This document shows positions 1 to 7,447 of a stretch of DNA of 13,129 nucleotides, piece after piece. The notes below the pieces were generated by a model. It searched no databases. It was not told where the DNA came from and was given only the letters and a program-made list of their open reading frames with translations. Position 1 is the stretch's first letter, and each line of letters begins with the position of its first letter. The position numbers were made by a program, and so were the translations under genes. Source of the DNA: Clostridia bacterium BRH_c25 (GTDB lineage: Bacteria; Bacillota_A; Clostridia; Lutisporales; Lutisporaceae); the NCBI GenBank assembly GCA_001515955.1, contig LOES01000158.1, positions 1 through 13,129 on the forward strand. The letters run 5' to 3'.

Positions 1-1
1 G

Positions 2-310
2 GTTAACCGGGATGCAGCTCTGATGGCTGCACAAAATGCGGTTGATATGTCAAAGAAGGCCAGCGGTGGCGGGGGTAAAATGATGTTGAGCAAGAACGGG
101 CAATCGGTTAGCATTAACAAGCCAATTACTCAGGAGGACGTTGATATTGTACAGAACCTCCTTGGCGGCGCAAGCAAGTATACAAAAGTTGACCAGAAGG
201 TATTATCAATCATTCAGGAAGAGACCAAAGCCTTCTTTGAAAGCCAAAAGTCAGCCGATGATACGGCAAAGACCATTCAGGACAGAGTAAACACTTATAT
301 AAACGAATAA
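2..310 (+). CDS. ABC transporter extracellular solute-binding protein, C-terminal part (5' end outside window)
   Basis: The reading frame is open from the left edge, so this is the last ~102 residues of a longer protein. The C-terminal pattern is an acidic helix, then an AFFESQKSADDTAKTIQDR-type helix, then VNTYINE at the very end. It is characteristic of family 1 (sugar-type) solute-binding proteins of ABC importers, in which the last helices pack across the hinge. The protein would sit outside the membrane as a lipoprotein, but its signal peptide lies outside the window. The substrate cannot be told from this fragment. It ends with TAA, followed 40 bp later by a strong hairpin, so it is the last gene of its unit. 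The match is by recognition of the family's C-terminus only. Confidence 0.8.
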   Translation, partial: VNRDAALMAAQNAVDMSKKASGGGGKMMLSKNGQSVSINKPITQEDVDIVQNLLGGASKYTKVDQKVLSIIQEETKAFFESQKSADDTAKTIQDRVNTYINE

Positions 311-351
311 GGAGAAATAGCAGCCTTTAAACCTGGAGCTCCTGTAGCTTT

Positions 352-386
352 AAAGCACTGCATCCTATAAATGAATGCAGTGCTTT
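352..386. terminator. Bidirectional terminator hairpin
   Basis: There is a perfect 12-bp stem, AAAGCACTGCAT (352-363) with ATGCAGTGCTTT (375-386), and an 11-nt loop. The arms end in A-run/T-run, so the element can act in both directions. It lies between the solute-binding protein gene (ends 310, plus strand) and the MCP gene (ends 401, minus strand), as expected for convergent genes. The stem is close in sequence to the hairpin at 11407-11438. Confidence 0.8.
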
Positions 387-400
387 TCATGTGATTTTTG

Positions 401-1012
401 CTATAAATCCTTGGCCATTTCATCCAGTACTTCGGCAGTAGCATTGAGTTCCTCTATGGAAGCAGATACTTCTTGTGCTGCTGCTGCCTGTTCTTCGAAT
501 ATAATATTTGTCTTGTCTATAATCTGTGTCATCTCATGAGTCATATTTATTATAGCATCCACTATCTGCTTGATATTTTCAACTGCATCTTTACTATTGC
601 TTGACATCTTCCTTATCTCTTGGGCAACAACTGAAAAACCCCTGCCGGATTCTCCTGCCCTTGCAGCTTCTATAGCTGCATTTAATCCAAGCATATTAGT
701 CTGACTTGCAATATCGGTTATAAACTTGAGGATATCTTCGGTATCTCTGGCCTTTGTCTGAAACTTGTGGCTTATTTCGAGCAGTGACTTGGTATAACAG
801 CTAACGTCTTGTATGCCTGCCGCCATTTGATTTATTGAAGCCGATATCTGCTGAAGTGACGCAGATAAACCATCAGCCTGCTCCATAACCTTCATTTGCT
901 TGTCCACACTTCTTCCTATGTTAATAGTACCTACAATCTCACCATTACTATTTTTAATAGGAAAAAACGGCAGCAAGGAGAATATGGAGAGGACAATATT
1001 GAAAAGTATCAA
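401..1012 (-). pseudogene. 5'-truncated methyl-accepting chemotaxis protein (signalling domain)
   Basis: The conserved MCP signalling tip is intact: [18 protein letters not shown] followed by [15 protein letters not shown]. Long amphipathic helices flank it, so the part that would contact CheA/CheW is complete. In front of it, [18 protein letters not shown] is the last strand of the small soluble sensor domain found in short cytoplasmic clostridial MCPs (about 270-290 aa). Everything before that strand is missing. The only upstream start in frame is TTG at 1012, which has no ribosome binding site. It adds about 16 hydrophobic residues with no family resemblance, and an in-frame stop lies at 1046-1048. 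I looked for the missing half in the other reverse frames of 1013-1150 and found none, so this is a clean truncation rather than a frameshift. A shorter product could start at GTG 907, just after an AGGAAG. It could be a decaying remnant or a stand-alone signalling domain; a remnant is more likely. Confidence 0.7.
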
Positions 1013-1021
1013 AATGATACA

Positions 1022-1049
1022 AATATAATAATATGAGAAATTATGTTAA
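1022..1049 (-). promoter_or_regulatory. Possible leftward promoter upstream of the truncated MCP
   Basis: On the minus strand TTAACA (1049-1044) and TATATT (1027-1022) are separated by 16 bp, which is compatible with a housekeeping -35/-10 pair. It would place a transcript start close to 1015. In such AT-rich DNA this can occur by chance, so confidence is low. Confidence 0.25.
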
Positions 1050-1129
1050 TAAATAGTGCTAAATGAGATGGAATTCGTGCGAAATCAATCGAAACATGTA
1101 AAAATATAAGTAAAATGCATAAAAAACAA

Positions 1130-1158
1130 TTGTAAAATGTACATGCTATTGTTATAAT
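1130..1158 (+). promoter_or_regulatory. Extended -10 sigma-70-type promoter for the ten-gene block
   Basis: The -35 TTGTAA (1130-1135), a 17-bp spacer and a perfect -10 TATAAT (1153-1158) are preceded by TG at 1150-1151, giving the extended -10 form TGtTATAAT. This is the best promoter in the window. It lies directly ahead of the first gene of the block and shows that translation must begin downstream of it, at 1214. Small palindromes overlap it: ACAATTGT at 1126-1133 on the -35, ATGTACAT at 1137-1144 in the spacer, and AACAAT/ATTGTT arms at 1125-1130 and 1148-1153. These could be an operator. No -24/-12 (sigma-54) element was found in 1013-1213. Confidence 0.75.
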
Positions 1159-1213
1159 GAGAATACAGAAAATACTAAACAGTCTCATAATGATACAGCG
1201 GGGGCGAAGAAAA

Positions 1214-2494
1214 ATGGCATTAAGTACGAAGAAATATCAAAATTATGTGAATATACTCAGGGAAGAATTGGTGCCGGCCTTGGGGTGCACCGAACCTATT
1301 GCAATCGCATATGCAGCGGCGAAGGCCCGCGAGGTTCTGGGCTTACTCCCGGACAAAATTGTCGTAGAATGCAGCGGCAACATTATCAAGAATGTAAAAG
1401 GAGTTATTGTCCCGACTACAAAAAAACTGCGGGGTATTGAAGCTGCGGCAGTTATAGGTGCTGTTGGCGGAGATGCTTCCAAGGAATTGGAGGTCCTTGC
1501 CGGCATTAATCAGAAGCATTTGGATGAGACAAAAATGCTAATTGAAAAAGGTATCTGTGAAGAGAAGCTTTTAGAGACTCCGGCGAAGCTTCATATTATC
1601 GTCACAATTTTTAATTATAATGAAAAAGCATCTGTGGAAATAATACATACACATACAGGAATTGTCCGTATAGAGAAAAATGACAAGGTTTTACTTGATG
1701 TTCCCCATAGCATGGAAGAGGACGCAAGAAAGGCAACCGACCGGGAATGCATGAATATTGAGGATATCATAGAATTTGCAAATACCGTAAACATTGCTGA
1801 TGTAAGGGATATACTAAGCAGGCAGGTAGAATACAATTCAGCAATTTCCGATGAAGGCTTGCACAAAATATATGGCGCGAATATAGGAATGACCCTGCTA
1901 AGTGTTTATGGCGATGATGTCAGAGTTCGTGCCAAAGCTGCAGCAGCAGCCGGCTCCGACGCTCGTATGAGTGGCTGTGAAATGCCTGTTGTAATAAACT
2001 CAGGCAGTGGAAATCAAGGAATGACGGTTTCATTGCCGGTGATTGTATATGCAAGAGAGCTTTCCGTAACAACGGAAAGATTGTACCAGGCATTGTGTAT
2101 CAGCAATCTGATTGCTATTCATCAAAAAACAAAGATAGGCAGACTTTCTGCATACTGTGGGGCAGTAAGTGCTGCGACAGGTGCAGGAGCTGGAATCACA
2201 TATCTTTATGGAGGTGGTATGAAAGAGATATCGCAAACTATCACAAACACATTGGCAAACGTATCCGGTATCGTATGTGATGGAGCAAAACCATCATGTG
2301 CTGCTAAAATCGCATCTAGTGTTGATGCTGCTTTGTTAGGCTGCTATATGACAATGCAGGGCAGGGGTTTTAGCTCAGGGGAGGGTATTGTTAAAGATAG
2401 TATTGAAGGTACTATCGAAAATGTTGGTAAGCTCGCTAAAAATGGAATGCAGGTGACTGACGAGGAAATCTTGAGAATTATGATCAACTCCTAA
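1214..2494 (+). CDS. L-cysteine desulfidase family protein (UPF0597 / YhaM-CyuA type)
   Basis: This is a 426-aa cytoplasmic enzyme. The family breaks L-cysteine into pyruvate, ammonia and sulfide using a [4Fe-4S] cluster, and is related to the alpha part of iron-sulfur serine dehydratases. Near the N-terminus is VPALGCTEPIAIAYAAAKA, with Cys25. SGSGNQG lies at 263-269, CGAVSAATGAGAG starts at Cys315, and GIVCDGAKPSCAAKI holds Cys355 and Cys362. From memory, the Methanocaldococcus enzyme MJ1025 uses Cys25, Cys282 and Cys322. Here Cys25 is in the same place and Cys315/Cys355 keep the same 40-residue spacing. ATG 1214 was chosen because an upstream in-frame ATG at 1157 sits inside the -10 box and 1214 restores family length; GGGGGCGAAG precedes it. 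It is the first gene of the block and lies next to an amino-acid-type importer. The family is sure. Cysteine as the in vivo substrate is less sure, because serine or another beta-substituted amino acid is possible. Confidence 0.9.
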   Translation: MALSTKKYQNYVNILREELVPALGCTEPIAIAYAAAKAREVLGLLPDKIVVECSGNIIKNVKGVIVPTTKKLRGIEAAAVIGAVGGDASKELEVLAGINQKHLDETKMLIEKGICEEKLLETPAKLHIIVTIFNYNEKASVEIIHTHTGIVRIEKNDKVLLDVPHSMEEDARKATDRECMNIEDIIEFANTVNIADVRDILSRQVEYNSAISDEGLHKIYGANIGMTLLSVYGDDVRVRAKAAAAAGSDARMSGCEMPVVINSGSGNQGMTVSLPVIVYARELSVTTERLYQALCISNLIAIHQKTKIGRLSAYCGAVSAATGAGAGITYLYGGGMKEISQTITNTLANVSGIVCDGAKPSCAAKIASSVDAALLGCYMTMQGRGFSSGEGIVKDSIEGTIENVGKLAKNGMQVTDEEILRIMINS

Positions 2495-2615
2495 GTACAG
2501 CTGCAAAGAAATGCAAATGAACAACAGACCTGAATTCTTTAAAATCGAAGGGAGGAAGATTGTTCTAGTATTACACAGGGTGTGAGTCCTGTTGATAAGA
2601 ACGAACGAGAAAATT

Positions 2616-3779
2616 ATGAAAAAAATATTAAGTATTATTTTAGCATTGGTAATTATGATAACTGTGTTTACAGGTTGCGCAAGCAATTCGCCCAAAACCC
2701 CTGCAGAGGGAACTCCAGCTCCAACAGCTGAGGGTGCAATTAAAATCGCAGTTGCAGCGCCTATGACAGGCGATAATGCAGAGTATGGCAAAGGCTTTCT
2801 CAATGCGGCTAAAATGAAAGCTGAAGAGTGGAATGCCAACGGTGGTGTACTAGGCAGGGAAATAGAGATTGTACCATACGATGATAAAAACTCCGGTGAA
2901 GAGGCTGCTTCTATCGCACAAAAAATCATCAGCGATAAAGATATCGTAGGTGTTGTTGGTCACTTTGCTTCCGGTGTCTGCATGGTTGCTGCTCCGACAT
3001 ACGAAGAAAACAAAGTAATAGAAATCTCTCCTTCAGCTTCTCATCCCGATTATTCCGGTATCGGCAGTTATATATTCAGAAATAATACCGTTATAAATGT
3101 AGAAGCTGCTGCAGGTCTTGATATTGCTATAAATGATCTTGGTAAAAAGAATATTGGTATCATTTCAATTAAAACTGACTGGGGTACAAGTACTTCAGCC
3201 ATCGTAAAAAAGCTTATTGAAGAACAAGCCGGTACAGGTGCAAAGGTTGTTGCCCATGAGGAAGTTATGGAAGGCTCCGACGATTACAGCCCTGCTATTA
3301 CAAAGCTTAATGCAGCGGGAGCAGATGTTGTTATCAGTGTAGGTATGTATAATTTGGTAGCTCCTGTTGCAAAACAGTACAAGCAAGTTAATCCGGACAT
3401 TGCAATAGTCGGTTTCTCCAACTCATACAGCCAGCAGCTGCTTGAGCTGGGCGGCAGTGCAGTTGAAGGTGTTCGTTTTCCTGTTATATTTTTCTCCGGC
3501 TCCAATGACCCCAAAATCAAGTCATATGTAGACGCATATACAAGCAAGTACGGTTCTGCTCCAAGTGCATTGACATCTCAGGCATACGACTCTGTTGGAA
3601 TGCTGCTTGAATCTATTAAAGCTGTTGGTTCAACAGACCGTGAAAAAGTAAGAGATACTTTGGCAGAAATCAAATATGAAGGTGTAACAGGCTATACTGA
3701 GTTCAACGAAATAGGTGATGTTCAGAAATCCTTTGTAAAAGTAGTTATAAAAGACGGTAAGTTTGAAGAAGTAAAATAA
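2616..3779 (+). CDS. livK: Branched-chain amino acid-type ABC transporter substrate-binding lipoprotein
   Basis: This is a 387-aa receptor of a HAAT/Liv-type importer, anchored on the outside of the membrane. Residues 1-20 form a lipoprotein signal (MKK, a hydrophobic core, then VFTGC with Cys21 as the lipidated residue). A Pro/Thr/Ala-rich linker follows, then a type I periplasmic-binding fold from about residue 45 (IKIAVAAPMTGDNAEYGKG). The GHFASGVCMVAAP and ISPSASHP stretches correspond to the LivJ loops that hold the amino acid's alpha-carboxylate and alpha-amino groups, so the ligand is likely an amino acid or a close analogue. ATG 2616 gives a textbook signal peptide. A TTG 24 bases upstream (2592) is also in frame but would put a charged tail ahead of it. 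The ribosome binding site is weak for either start. It follows the desulfidase by 121 bp with no terminator between. The exact ligand is unknown. Confidence 0.9.
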   Translation: MKKILSIILALVIMITVFTGCASNSPKTPAEGTPAPTAEGAIKIAVAAPMTGDNAEYGKGFLNAAKMKAEEWNANGGVLGREIEIVPYDDKNSGEEAASIAQKIISDKDIVGVVGHFASGVCMVAAPTYEENKVIEISPSASHPDYSGIGSYIFRNNTVINVEAAAGLDIAINDLGKKNIGIISIKTDWGTSTSAIVKKLIEEQAGTGAKVVAHEEVMEGSDDYSPAITKLNAAGADVVISVGMYNLVAPVAKQYKQVNPDIAIVGFSNSYSQQLLELGGSAVEGVRFPVIFFSGSNDPKIKSYVDAYTSKYGSAPSALTSQAYDSVGMLLESIKAVGSTDREKVRDTLAEIKYEGVTGYTEFNEIGDVQKSFVKVVIKDGKFEEVK

Positions 3780-3798
3780 ATTTATTGTACATTTTTAA

Positions 3799-3843
3799 AT
3801 TAGAAATTGCCCGGAGGGGAATTGCCCTCCGGCTATTTCTAAT
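3799..3843 (+). promoter_or_regulatory. Intercistronic hairpin between the binding protein and permease genes
   Basis: CCGGAGGG (3811-3818) pairs perfectly with CCCTCCGG (3825-3832) around a 6-nt loop. An outer 8-bp stem (3799-3806 with 3836-3843) extends it through a few mismatches. No T-run follows, so it is a poor intrinsic terminator. It fits better as an RNA-stabilising or partial-stop element that leaves more message for the binding protein than for the membrane parts, as is common in ABC operons. That role is inferred from position. Confidence 0.6.
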
Positions 3844-3947
3844 GACAGACCGGATTCAAAGTAAGATGTTTGGTGCAAAACATATAGAATATGACATATG
3901 AATCGAGCTTTCAGACGAAAATTTAAGGGGAAGGAGTATGTGGAAGA

Positions 3948-4823
3948 GTGATAATACAGCAATTATTTAACGGATTGGCACTTGGCATGGCATATTCGCT
4001 GATAGCGGTAGGCTACTCAATGGTATTTGGTATCTTAAGACTTATAAACTTCTCCCACGGAGCAATTTATGCCTTCAGTGCCCACATGGCTTTGCTCTTT
4101 ATCAGTATGAAATTTGGAATCATTCCGGCTATTTTAATGAGCATACTGATTACCGGCATACTAGGCATACTTATTGATAAAACTGCTTTGGAGCCGCTTA
4201 GAAAGAAAAATTCCATACCTATTGCATCCTTGATTACAACAATTGGTATGGCAAATATAATACAAAATCTTTTAATGATCTTCTTTAATACTGAAAGAAA
4301 ACCATTTCCGGCATTTTTTGATTTTGGAATGTTGAAGCTTGGCAGTGTACAAATCAACTCAACACAAATTGTTATGTGCCTTGTTTCATTAATTCTGCTT
4401 GTTATTTTAACATTGATTATTAATAAAACAAAACTGGGACTTGCAATGCGTGCTACTGAGCAAAACTCAAAGGCAGCAAACCTGATGGGTATTAACGTGA
4501 ACTTTGTAATATCCTTTACATTTTTCCTTGGTGGTGCATCTGCGGCCATTGCAGGAGCACTGATCGGCGGGTACTATCAGATTGTGTACCCGGGAATGGG
4601 CTTTATGGTTGGGCTTAAGGCATTTGCGGCAGCAGTACTTGGCGGTATAGGTGTGCTGCACGGTTCGGTAGTTGGCGGATTGGTGGTTGGAGTATCCGAG
4701 AGTTTTGCGGCAACCTTTCTAGGTTCTTCCTATAGGGACTCTGTAGCTTTCATCATTCTTATTCTTGTACTGATTATAAAGCCTACAGGTTTGTTCGGTA
4801 AAAAAGATATTAAGAAGGTGTAG
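3948..4823 (+). CDS. livH: Branched-chain amino acid-type ABC transporter permease LivH
   Basis: This 291-aa integral membrane protein is one half of the translocation pore of the Liv-type importer. It opens with the family signature QQLFNGLALGMAYSLIAVGY and continues MVFGILRLINFSHGAIY. The cytoplasmic coupling stretch GLAMRATEQNSKAANLMGIN contacts the ATPases. Several hydrophobic spans and GLKAFAAAVLGGIGVLHGSV near the C-terminus complete the fold. The start is GTG 3948, preceded by GGGGAAGGAG at 3927-3936 (11-base spacing). The ATG at 3938 is out of frame and closes after ten codons. Its stop is followed 5 bp later by livM, so the two permeases are made together. Confidence 0.93.
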   Translation: MIIQQLFNGLALGMAYSLIAVGYSMVFGILRLINFSHGAIYAFSAHMALLFISMKFGIIPAILMSILITGILGILIDKTALEPLRKKNSIPIASLITTIGMANIIQNLLMIFFNTERKPFPAFFDFGMLKLGSVQINSTQIVMCLVSLILLVILTLIINKTKLGLAMRATEQNSKAANLMGINVNFVISFTFFLGGASAAIAGALIGGYYQIVYPGMGFMVGLKAFAAAVLGGIGVLHGSVVGGLVVGVSESFAATFLGSSYRDSVAFIILILVLIIKPTGLFGKKDIKKV

Positions 4824-4828
4824 ATGAT

Positions 4829-5887
4829 ATGGACAAAAAGATGAAAAAGGATACAAGCAAAAACTTTATATTTAAAATGGAGACTTTAATAGAAAAATAC
4901 AAGATCCCCATAGGAATTGCCTGTGCAGCAGTATTGCTGGGATTTCCTTATATTGGTGTCAATCAGTATATAATGCGAATAGCCATTATGATAGGAATTT
5001 ATTCTATGCTGGCATTGGGTCTCAATATTCTAACCGGTTACACGGGACAAGTTTCATTGGGACATGCAGGCTTCTATGCGATTGGAGCCTATACAGCATC
5101 CCTTGTCTCTCTTAAACTTGGAGCCGGCTTCATAGTGTCGGCAATAGCAGGTGCCACGCTGGCATCCTTTTGTGGCTTGCTTCTGGGTTTGCCGACCCTG
5201 CGTTTGAAGGGCACATATCTTTCAATTGTAACACTTGGTTTTGGGGAGATTGTCAAAATGGTTCTGATGAACTGGGATAAGGTTACAAACGGTACATTAG
5301 GCCTGAAAAATATTCCGCGTCCGTCTGTTTTCGGTTTGAAACTGACTCTTGCGAACAATGGCATTTACTATATGATGTTGGTTTTGTTAGCACTTATAAC
5401 ATTGGTATGCATATTGATAATCAAATCAAAGATAGGCAGGGCGTTTATGTCGATTAAGGAAGATGAGCTTGCAGCTACTATGATGGGCGTAAAAACCACA
5501 CGTTATAAAGTACTTGCATTTGTTATCTCAGCATTTATTACAGGTATTGCCGGTGCTTTTTATGCTTCCATGATCGGCTTTATAGATCCCAACTCATTTA
5601 CATTCGATATATCTACACTTATCATAAGCATTGTCATACTAGGCGGTATGGGTACGATCAGGGGTATGTTCGTTGGCTCTGCAATACTGATTGCATTTCC
5701 GGAGGTGTCCAGATTCATGATGGATTATCGTTTTGTTGTATATGGTATTGTCCTGGTGGTTATGATGAGGTTCCGTCCGCAAGGTTTGTTGGGATGGAAA
5801 TCTCAGATGCCGTACAAATTTCCAAAACTGGCTGTGCAAGAGCTTGAGAAACGTAAAAAAGGCAATATGCAGACTCAACAGGTATAA
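4829..5887 (+). CDS. livM: Branched-chain amino acid-type ABC transporter permease LivM
   Basis: This 352-aa membrane protein is the second permease subunit, pairing with LivH. A lysine-rich cytoplasmic leader of about 27 residues is followed by the first hydrophobic spans. The LivM hallmarks ALGLNILTGYTGQVSLGHAG and FYAIGAYTASL then appear, followed by GLPTLRLKGTYLSIVTLGFGE. The coupling helix is GRAFMSIKEDELAATMMGV. The C-terminal spans end with RFRPQGLLGWKS and a short basic tail. ATG 4829 has AGAAGGTG at 4813-4820, which lies in the end of livH, so translation is coupled. Length and motif order are normal for the family. Confidence 0.93.
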   Translation: MDKKMKKDTSKNFIFKMETLIEKYKIPIGIACAAVLLGFPYIGVNQYIMRIAIMIGIYSMLALGLNILTGYTGQVSLGHAGFYAIGAYTASLVSLKLGAGFIVSAIAGATLASFCGLLLGLPTLRLKGTYLSIVTLGFGEIVKMVLMNWDKVTNGTLGLKNIPRPSVFGLKLTLANNGIYYMMLVLLALITLVCILIIKSKIGRAFMSIKEDELAATMMGVKTTRYKVLAFVISAFITGIAGAFYASMIGFIDPNSFTFDISTLIISIVILGGMGTIRGMFVGSAILIAFPEVSRFMMDYRFVVYGIVLVVMMRFRPQGLLGWKSQMPYKFPKLAVQELEKRKKGNMQTQQV

Positions 5888-5953
5888 ATCCAACAGAACG
5901 ATACTTCAGAAAGGAGAAGTTGTCAAATTAGATGATTGACAACCTACAAAGAT

Positions 5954-6724
5954 ATGGCATATTTACAGGTTAATTCAATTACTAAACAGTTTGGTGGACT
6001 CATTGCCGTTGACAATGTCAGCTTTGAGGTTGAAAAGGGTGAGATTGTCAGCATTATCGGCCCTAACGGTGCAGGAAAGACAACCGTTTTCAACATGCTT
6101 ACAGGAGTATATACAATTGATAACGGCGAGATTATTTTTGATGGAACCCCTATACACAATACTACACCCTATAATGTAGTAAATCAGGGTATATCCAGGA
6201 CGTTTCAGAATATACGGCTATTTCCTAATATGCGTGTAATTGAAAATGTACTGGTAGGTACACATATAAGAACGGAATATGGCTTTTTCGATTCTCTCTT
6301 CAGAACACCTCGATACAAAAAAGAAGAAGCTGAAAAAGTTATGCATGCGGTTGATATTTTGAGAGATATAGGACTGGAAGACAGAATCAATGATTATGCA
6401 CAGAACTTGCCCTATGGCGAGCAGAGAAAGGTTGAGATTGCACGTGCAATTGCCACTGATGCAAAGATAATCCTCCTGGACGAGCCTGCTGCAGGCATGA
6501 ACCCCCAGGAGTCGGAAGAACTGCTTCGCTTCATTAGAGAACTGCGTGACAAAGGCTATACAATTATTCTCATAGAACATGATATGAACGTGGTCATGAA
6601 TATTTCAGACCGCATATATGTAATTGATCATGGCAAGAAAATTGCACAGGGATTTCCCAATGAAATTGCCAATAACCAAAGCGTAATTGAGGCTTATCTG
6701 GGAGGTGTGAAAAAAGATGCTTAA
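5954..6724 (+). CDS. livG: Branched-chain amino acid-type ABC transporter ATP-binding protein LivG
   Basis: This 256-aa cytoplasmic ATPase is one of the two that power the Liv-type importer. Walker A GPNGAGKT is at residues 36-43. The Q-loop is in SRTFQNIRLF. The LivG-type signature is LPYGEQRKVEIARA (from 152) and Walker B is IILLDEPAAGMNP. The H-loop histidine is in LIEHDMNVVM. The start is uncertain. Homologues begin like MAYLQVNS at ATG 5954, but this ATG has no ribosome binding site next to it. The nearest AAGGAG is at 5911-5916, and TTG 5936 (six more codons) is also in frame. An out-of-frame ATG at 5932 opens a 13-codon reading frame across the start and might carry ribosomes in. The 3' end overlaps livF by 8 bp. 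Confidence 0.93.
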   Translation: MAYLQVNSITKQFGGLIAVDNVSFEVEKGEIVSIIGPNGAGKTTVFNMLTGVYTIDNGEIIFDGTPIHNTTPYNVVNQGISRTFQNIRLFPNMRVIENVLVGTHIRTEYGFFDSLFRTPRYKKEEAEKVMHAVDILRDIGLEDRINDYAQNLPYGEQRKVEIARAIATDAKIILLDEPAAGMNPQESEELLRFIRELRDKGYTIILIEHDMNVVMNISDRIYVIDHGKKIAQGFPNEIANNQSVIEAYLGGVKKDA

Positions 6725-7424
6725 GATCAGCAATCTGAATACTTTCTATGGTCACATTCACGCCTTAAAGGGTATAAGCATGGAGATAAAAGAGGGTGAA
6801 ATAGTTTCCCTTATCGGAAGCAACGGTGCAGGAAAGTCCACGACCCTTGGCTCTATAGCAGGACTTGTGCATCCACAGTCGGGTACAATACATTTTAAGA
6901 ATCAGGATATTACAAACATGGCTCCTTTTAATGTTGTGAAGCTGGGTATCAGCCTTTCTCCTGAGGGACGTGAGGTTTTTCCTGCACTGACAGTACAGGA
7001 AAACCTAAAGCTTGGCGCATACATCAAAAAAAATAAAGCAAGAATAGATGAATCCTTTGCTCGTGTTTACGACCTTTTTCCGAGACTTAAAGAAAGAATC
7101 CAACAGACAGCAGGCACACTATCAGGTGGTGAGCAGCAGATGCTTGCAATAGGGCGGGCACTGATGAGCGAGCCTGAGCTTCTTCTGCTGGATGAGCCTT
7201 CTCTGGGTTTGGCACCAAATCTGGTATTGATGATTTTCGAGCTTATTCAATCGATCAATGAGCAGGGAACAACAATTCTGCTGATTGAACAGAATGCCAA
7301 CATGGCACTGTCCGTCTCTCACAGGGCTTATGTCCTTGAGACAGGCAATATTACAATGTCGGGAGATGCAAGTGACCTGGCAAGTGATCCCAGGGTAAAA
7401 AAGGCTTATCTGGGAATAGGTTAA
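6717..7424 (+). CDS. livF: Branched-chain amino acid-type ABC transporter ATP-binding protein LivF
   Basis: This 235-aa cytoplasmic ATPase is the partner of LivG. Walker A GSNGAGKST starts at residue 34. The signature is LSGGEQQMLAIGRAL (from 135) and Walker B is LLLLDEPSLGLAP (from 155). LIEQNANMAL shows the glutamine that LivF proteins usually carry where most ABC ATPases have the H-loop histidine. ATG 6717 overlaps the end of livG, with GGAGGTG at 6701-6707 at good spacing, so the two ATPases are translationally coupled. All five importer parts are intact, so the transporter should be functional. Confidence 0.93.
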   Translation: MLKISNLNTFYGHIHALKGISMEIKEGEIVSLIGSNGAGKSTTLGSIAGLVHPQSGTIHFKNQDITNMAPFNVVKLGISLSPEGREVFPALTVQENLKLGAYIKKNKARIDESFARVYDLFPRLKERIQQTAGTLSGGEQQMLAIGRALMSEPELLLLDEPSLGLAPNLVLMIFELIQSINEQGTTILLIEQNANMALSVSHRAYVLETGNITMSGDASDLASDPRVKKAYLGIG

Positions 7425-7447
7425 AAAAATGGAATGGAGGTTAAGAA

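Noticed and set aside
1157..1213. Upstream in-frame start of the cysteine desulfidase gene (19 extra residues)
   Set aside because: The ATG lies inside the -10 box, so it would not be in the transcript. The extra residues are unlike the family, and ATG 1214 puts the conserved cysteine at position 25.
1013..1213. Possible sigma-54 (-24/-12) promoter for the block
   Set aside because: I looked for GG-N10-GC in the TGGCAC/TTGC context because the regulator is of enhancer-binding type. The nearest candidate has wrong spacing and poor bases.
1159..1213. Riboswitch or T-box in the leader of the block
   Set aside because: The leader is only about 50 bases and shows no specifier stem, conserved T-box sequence or known riboswitch core.
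2375..2929. Long minus-strand open frame of 184 codons
   Set aside because: It runs antisense across the end of the desulfidase gene and the start of the binding-protein gene. It has no recognisable domain and no ribosome binding site that I could see, so it is a shadow of the real genes.
3938..3970. Ten-codon ATG frame just before livH
   Set aside because: The ATG is one base from the AAGGAG, too close for normal initiation, and the GTG at 3948 gives the family N-terminus.
4067..4549. Minus-strand open frame of 160 codons inside livH
   Set aside because: It is antisense to a well-supported permease gene, and its hydrophobic/charged pattern simply mirrors the livH codons.
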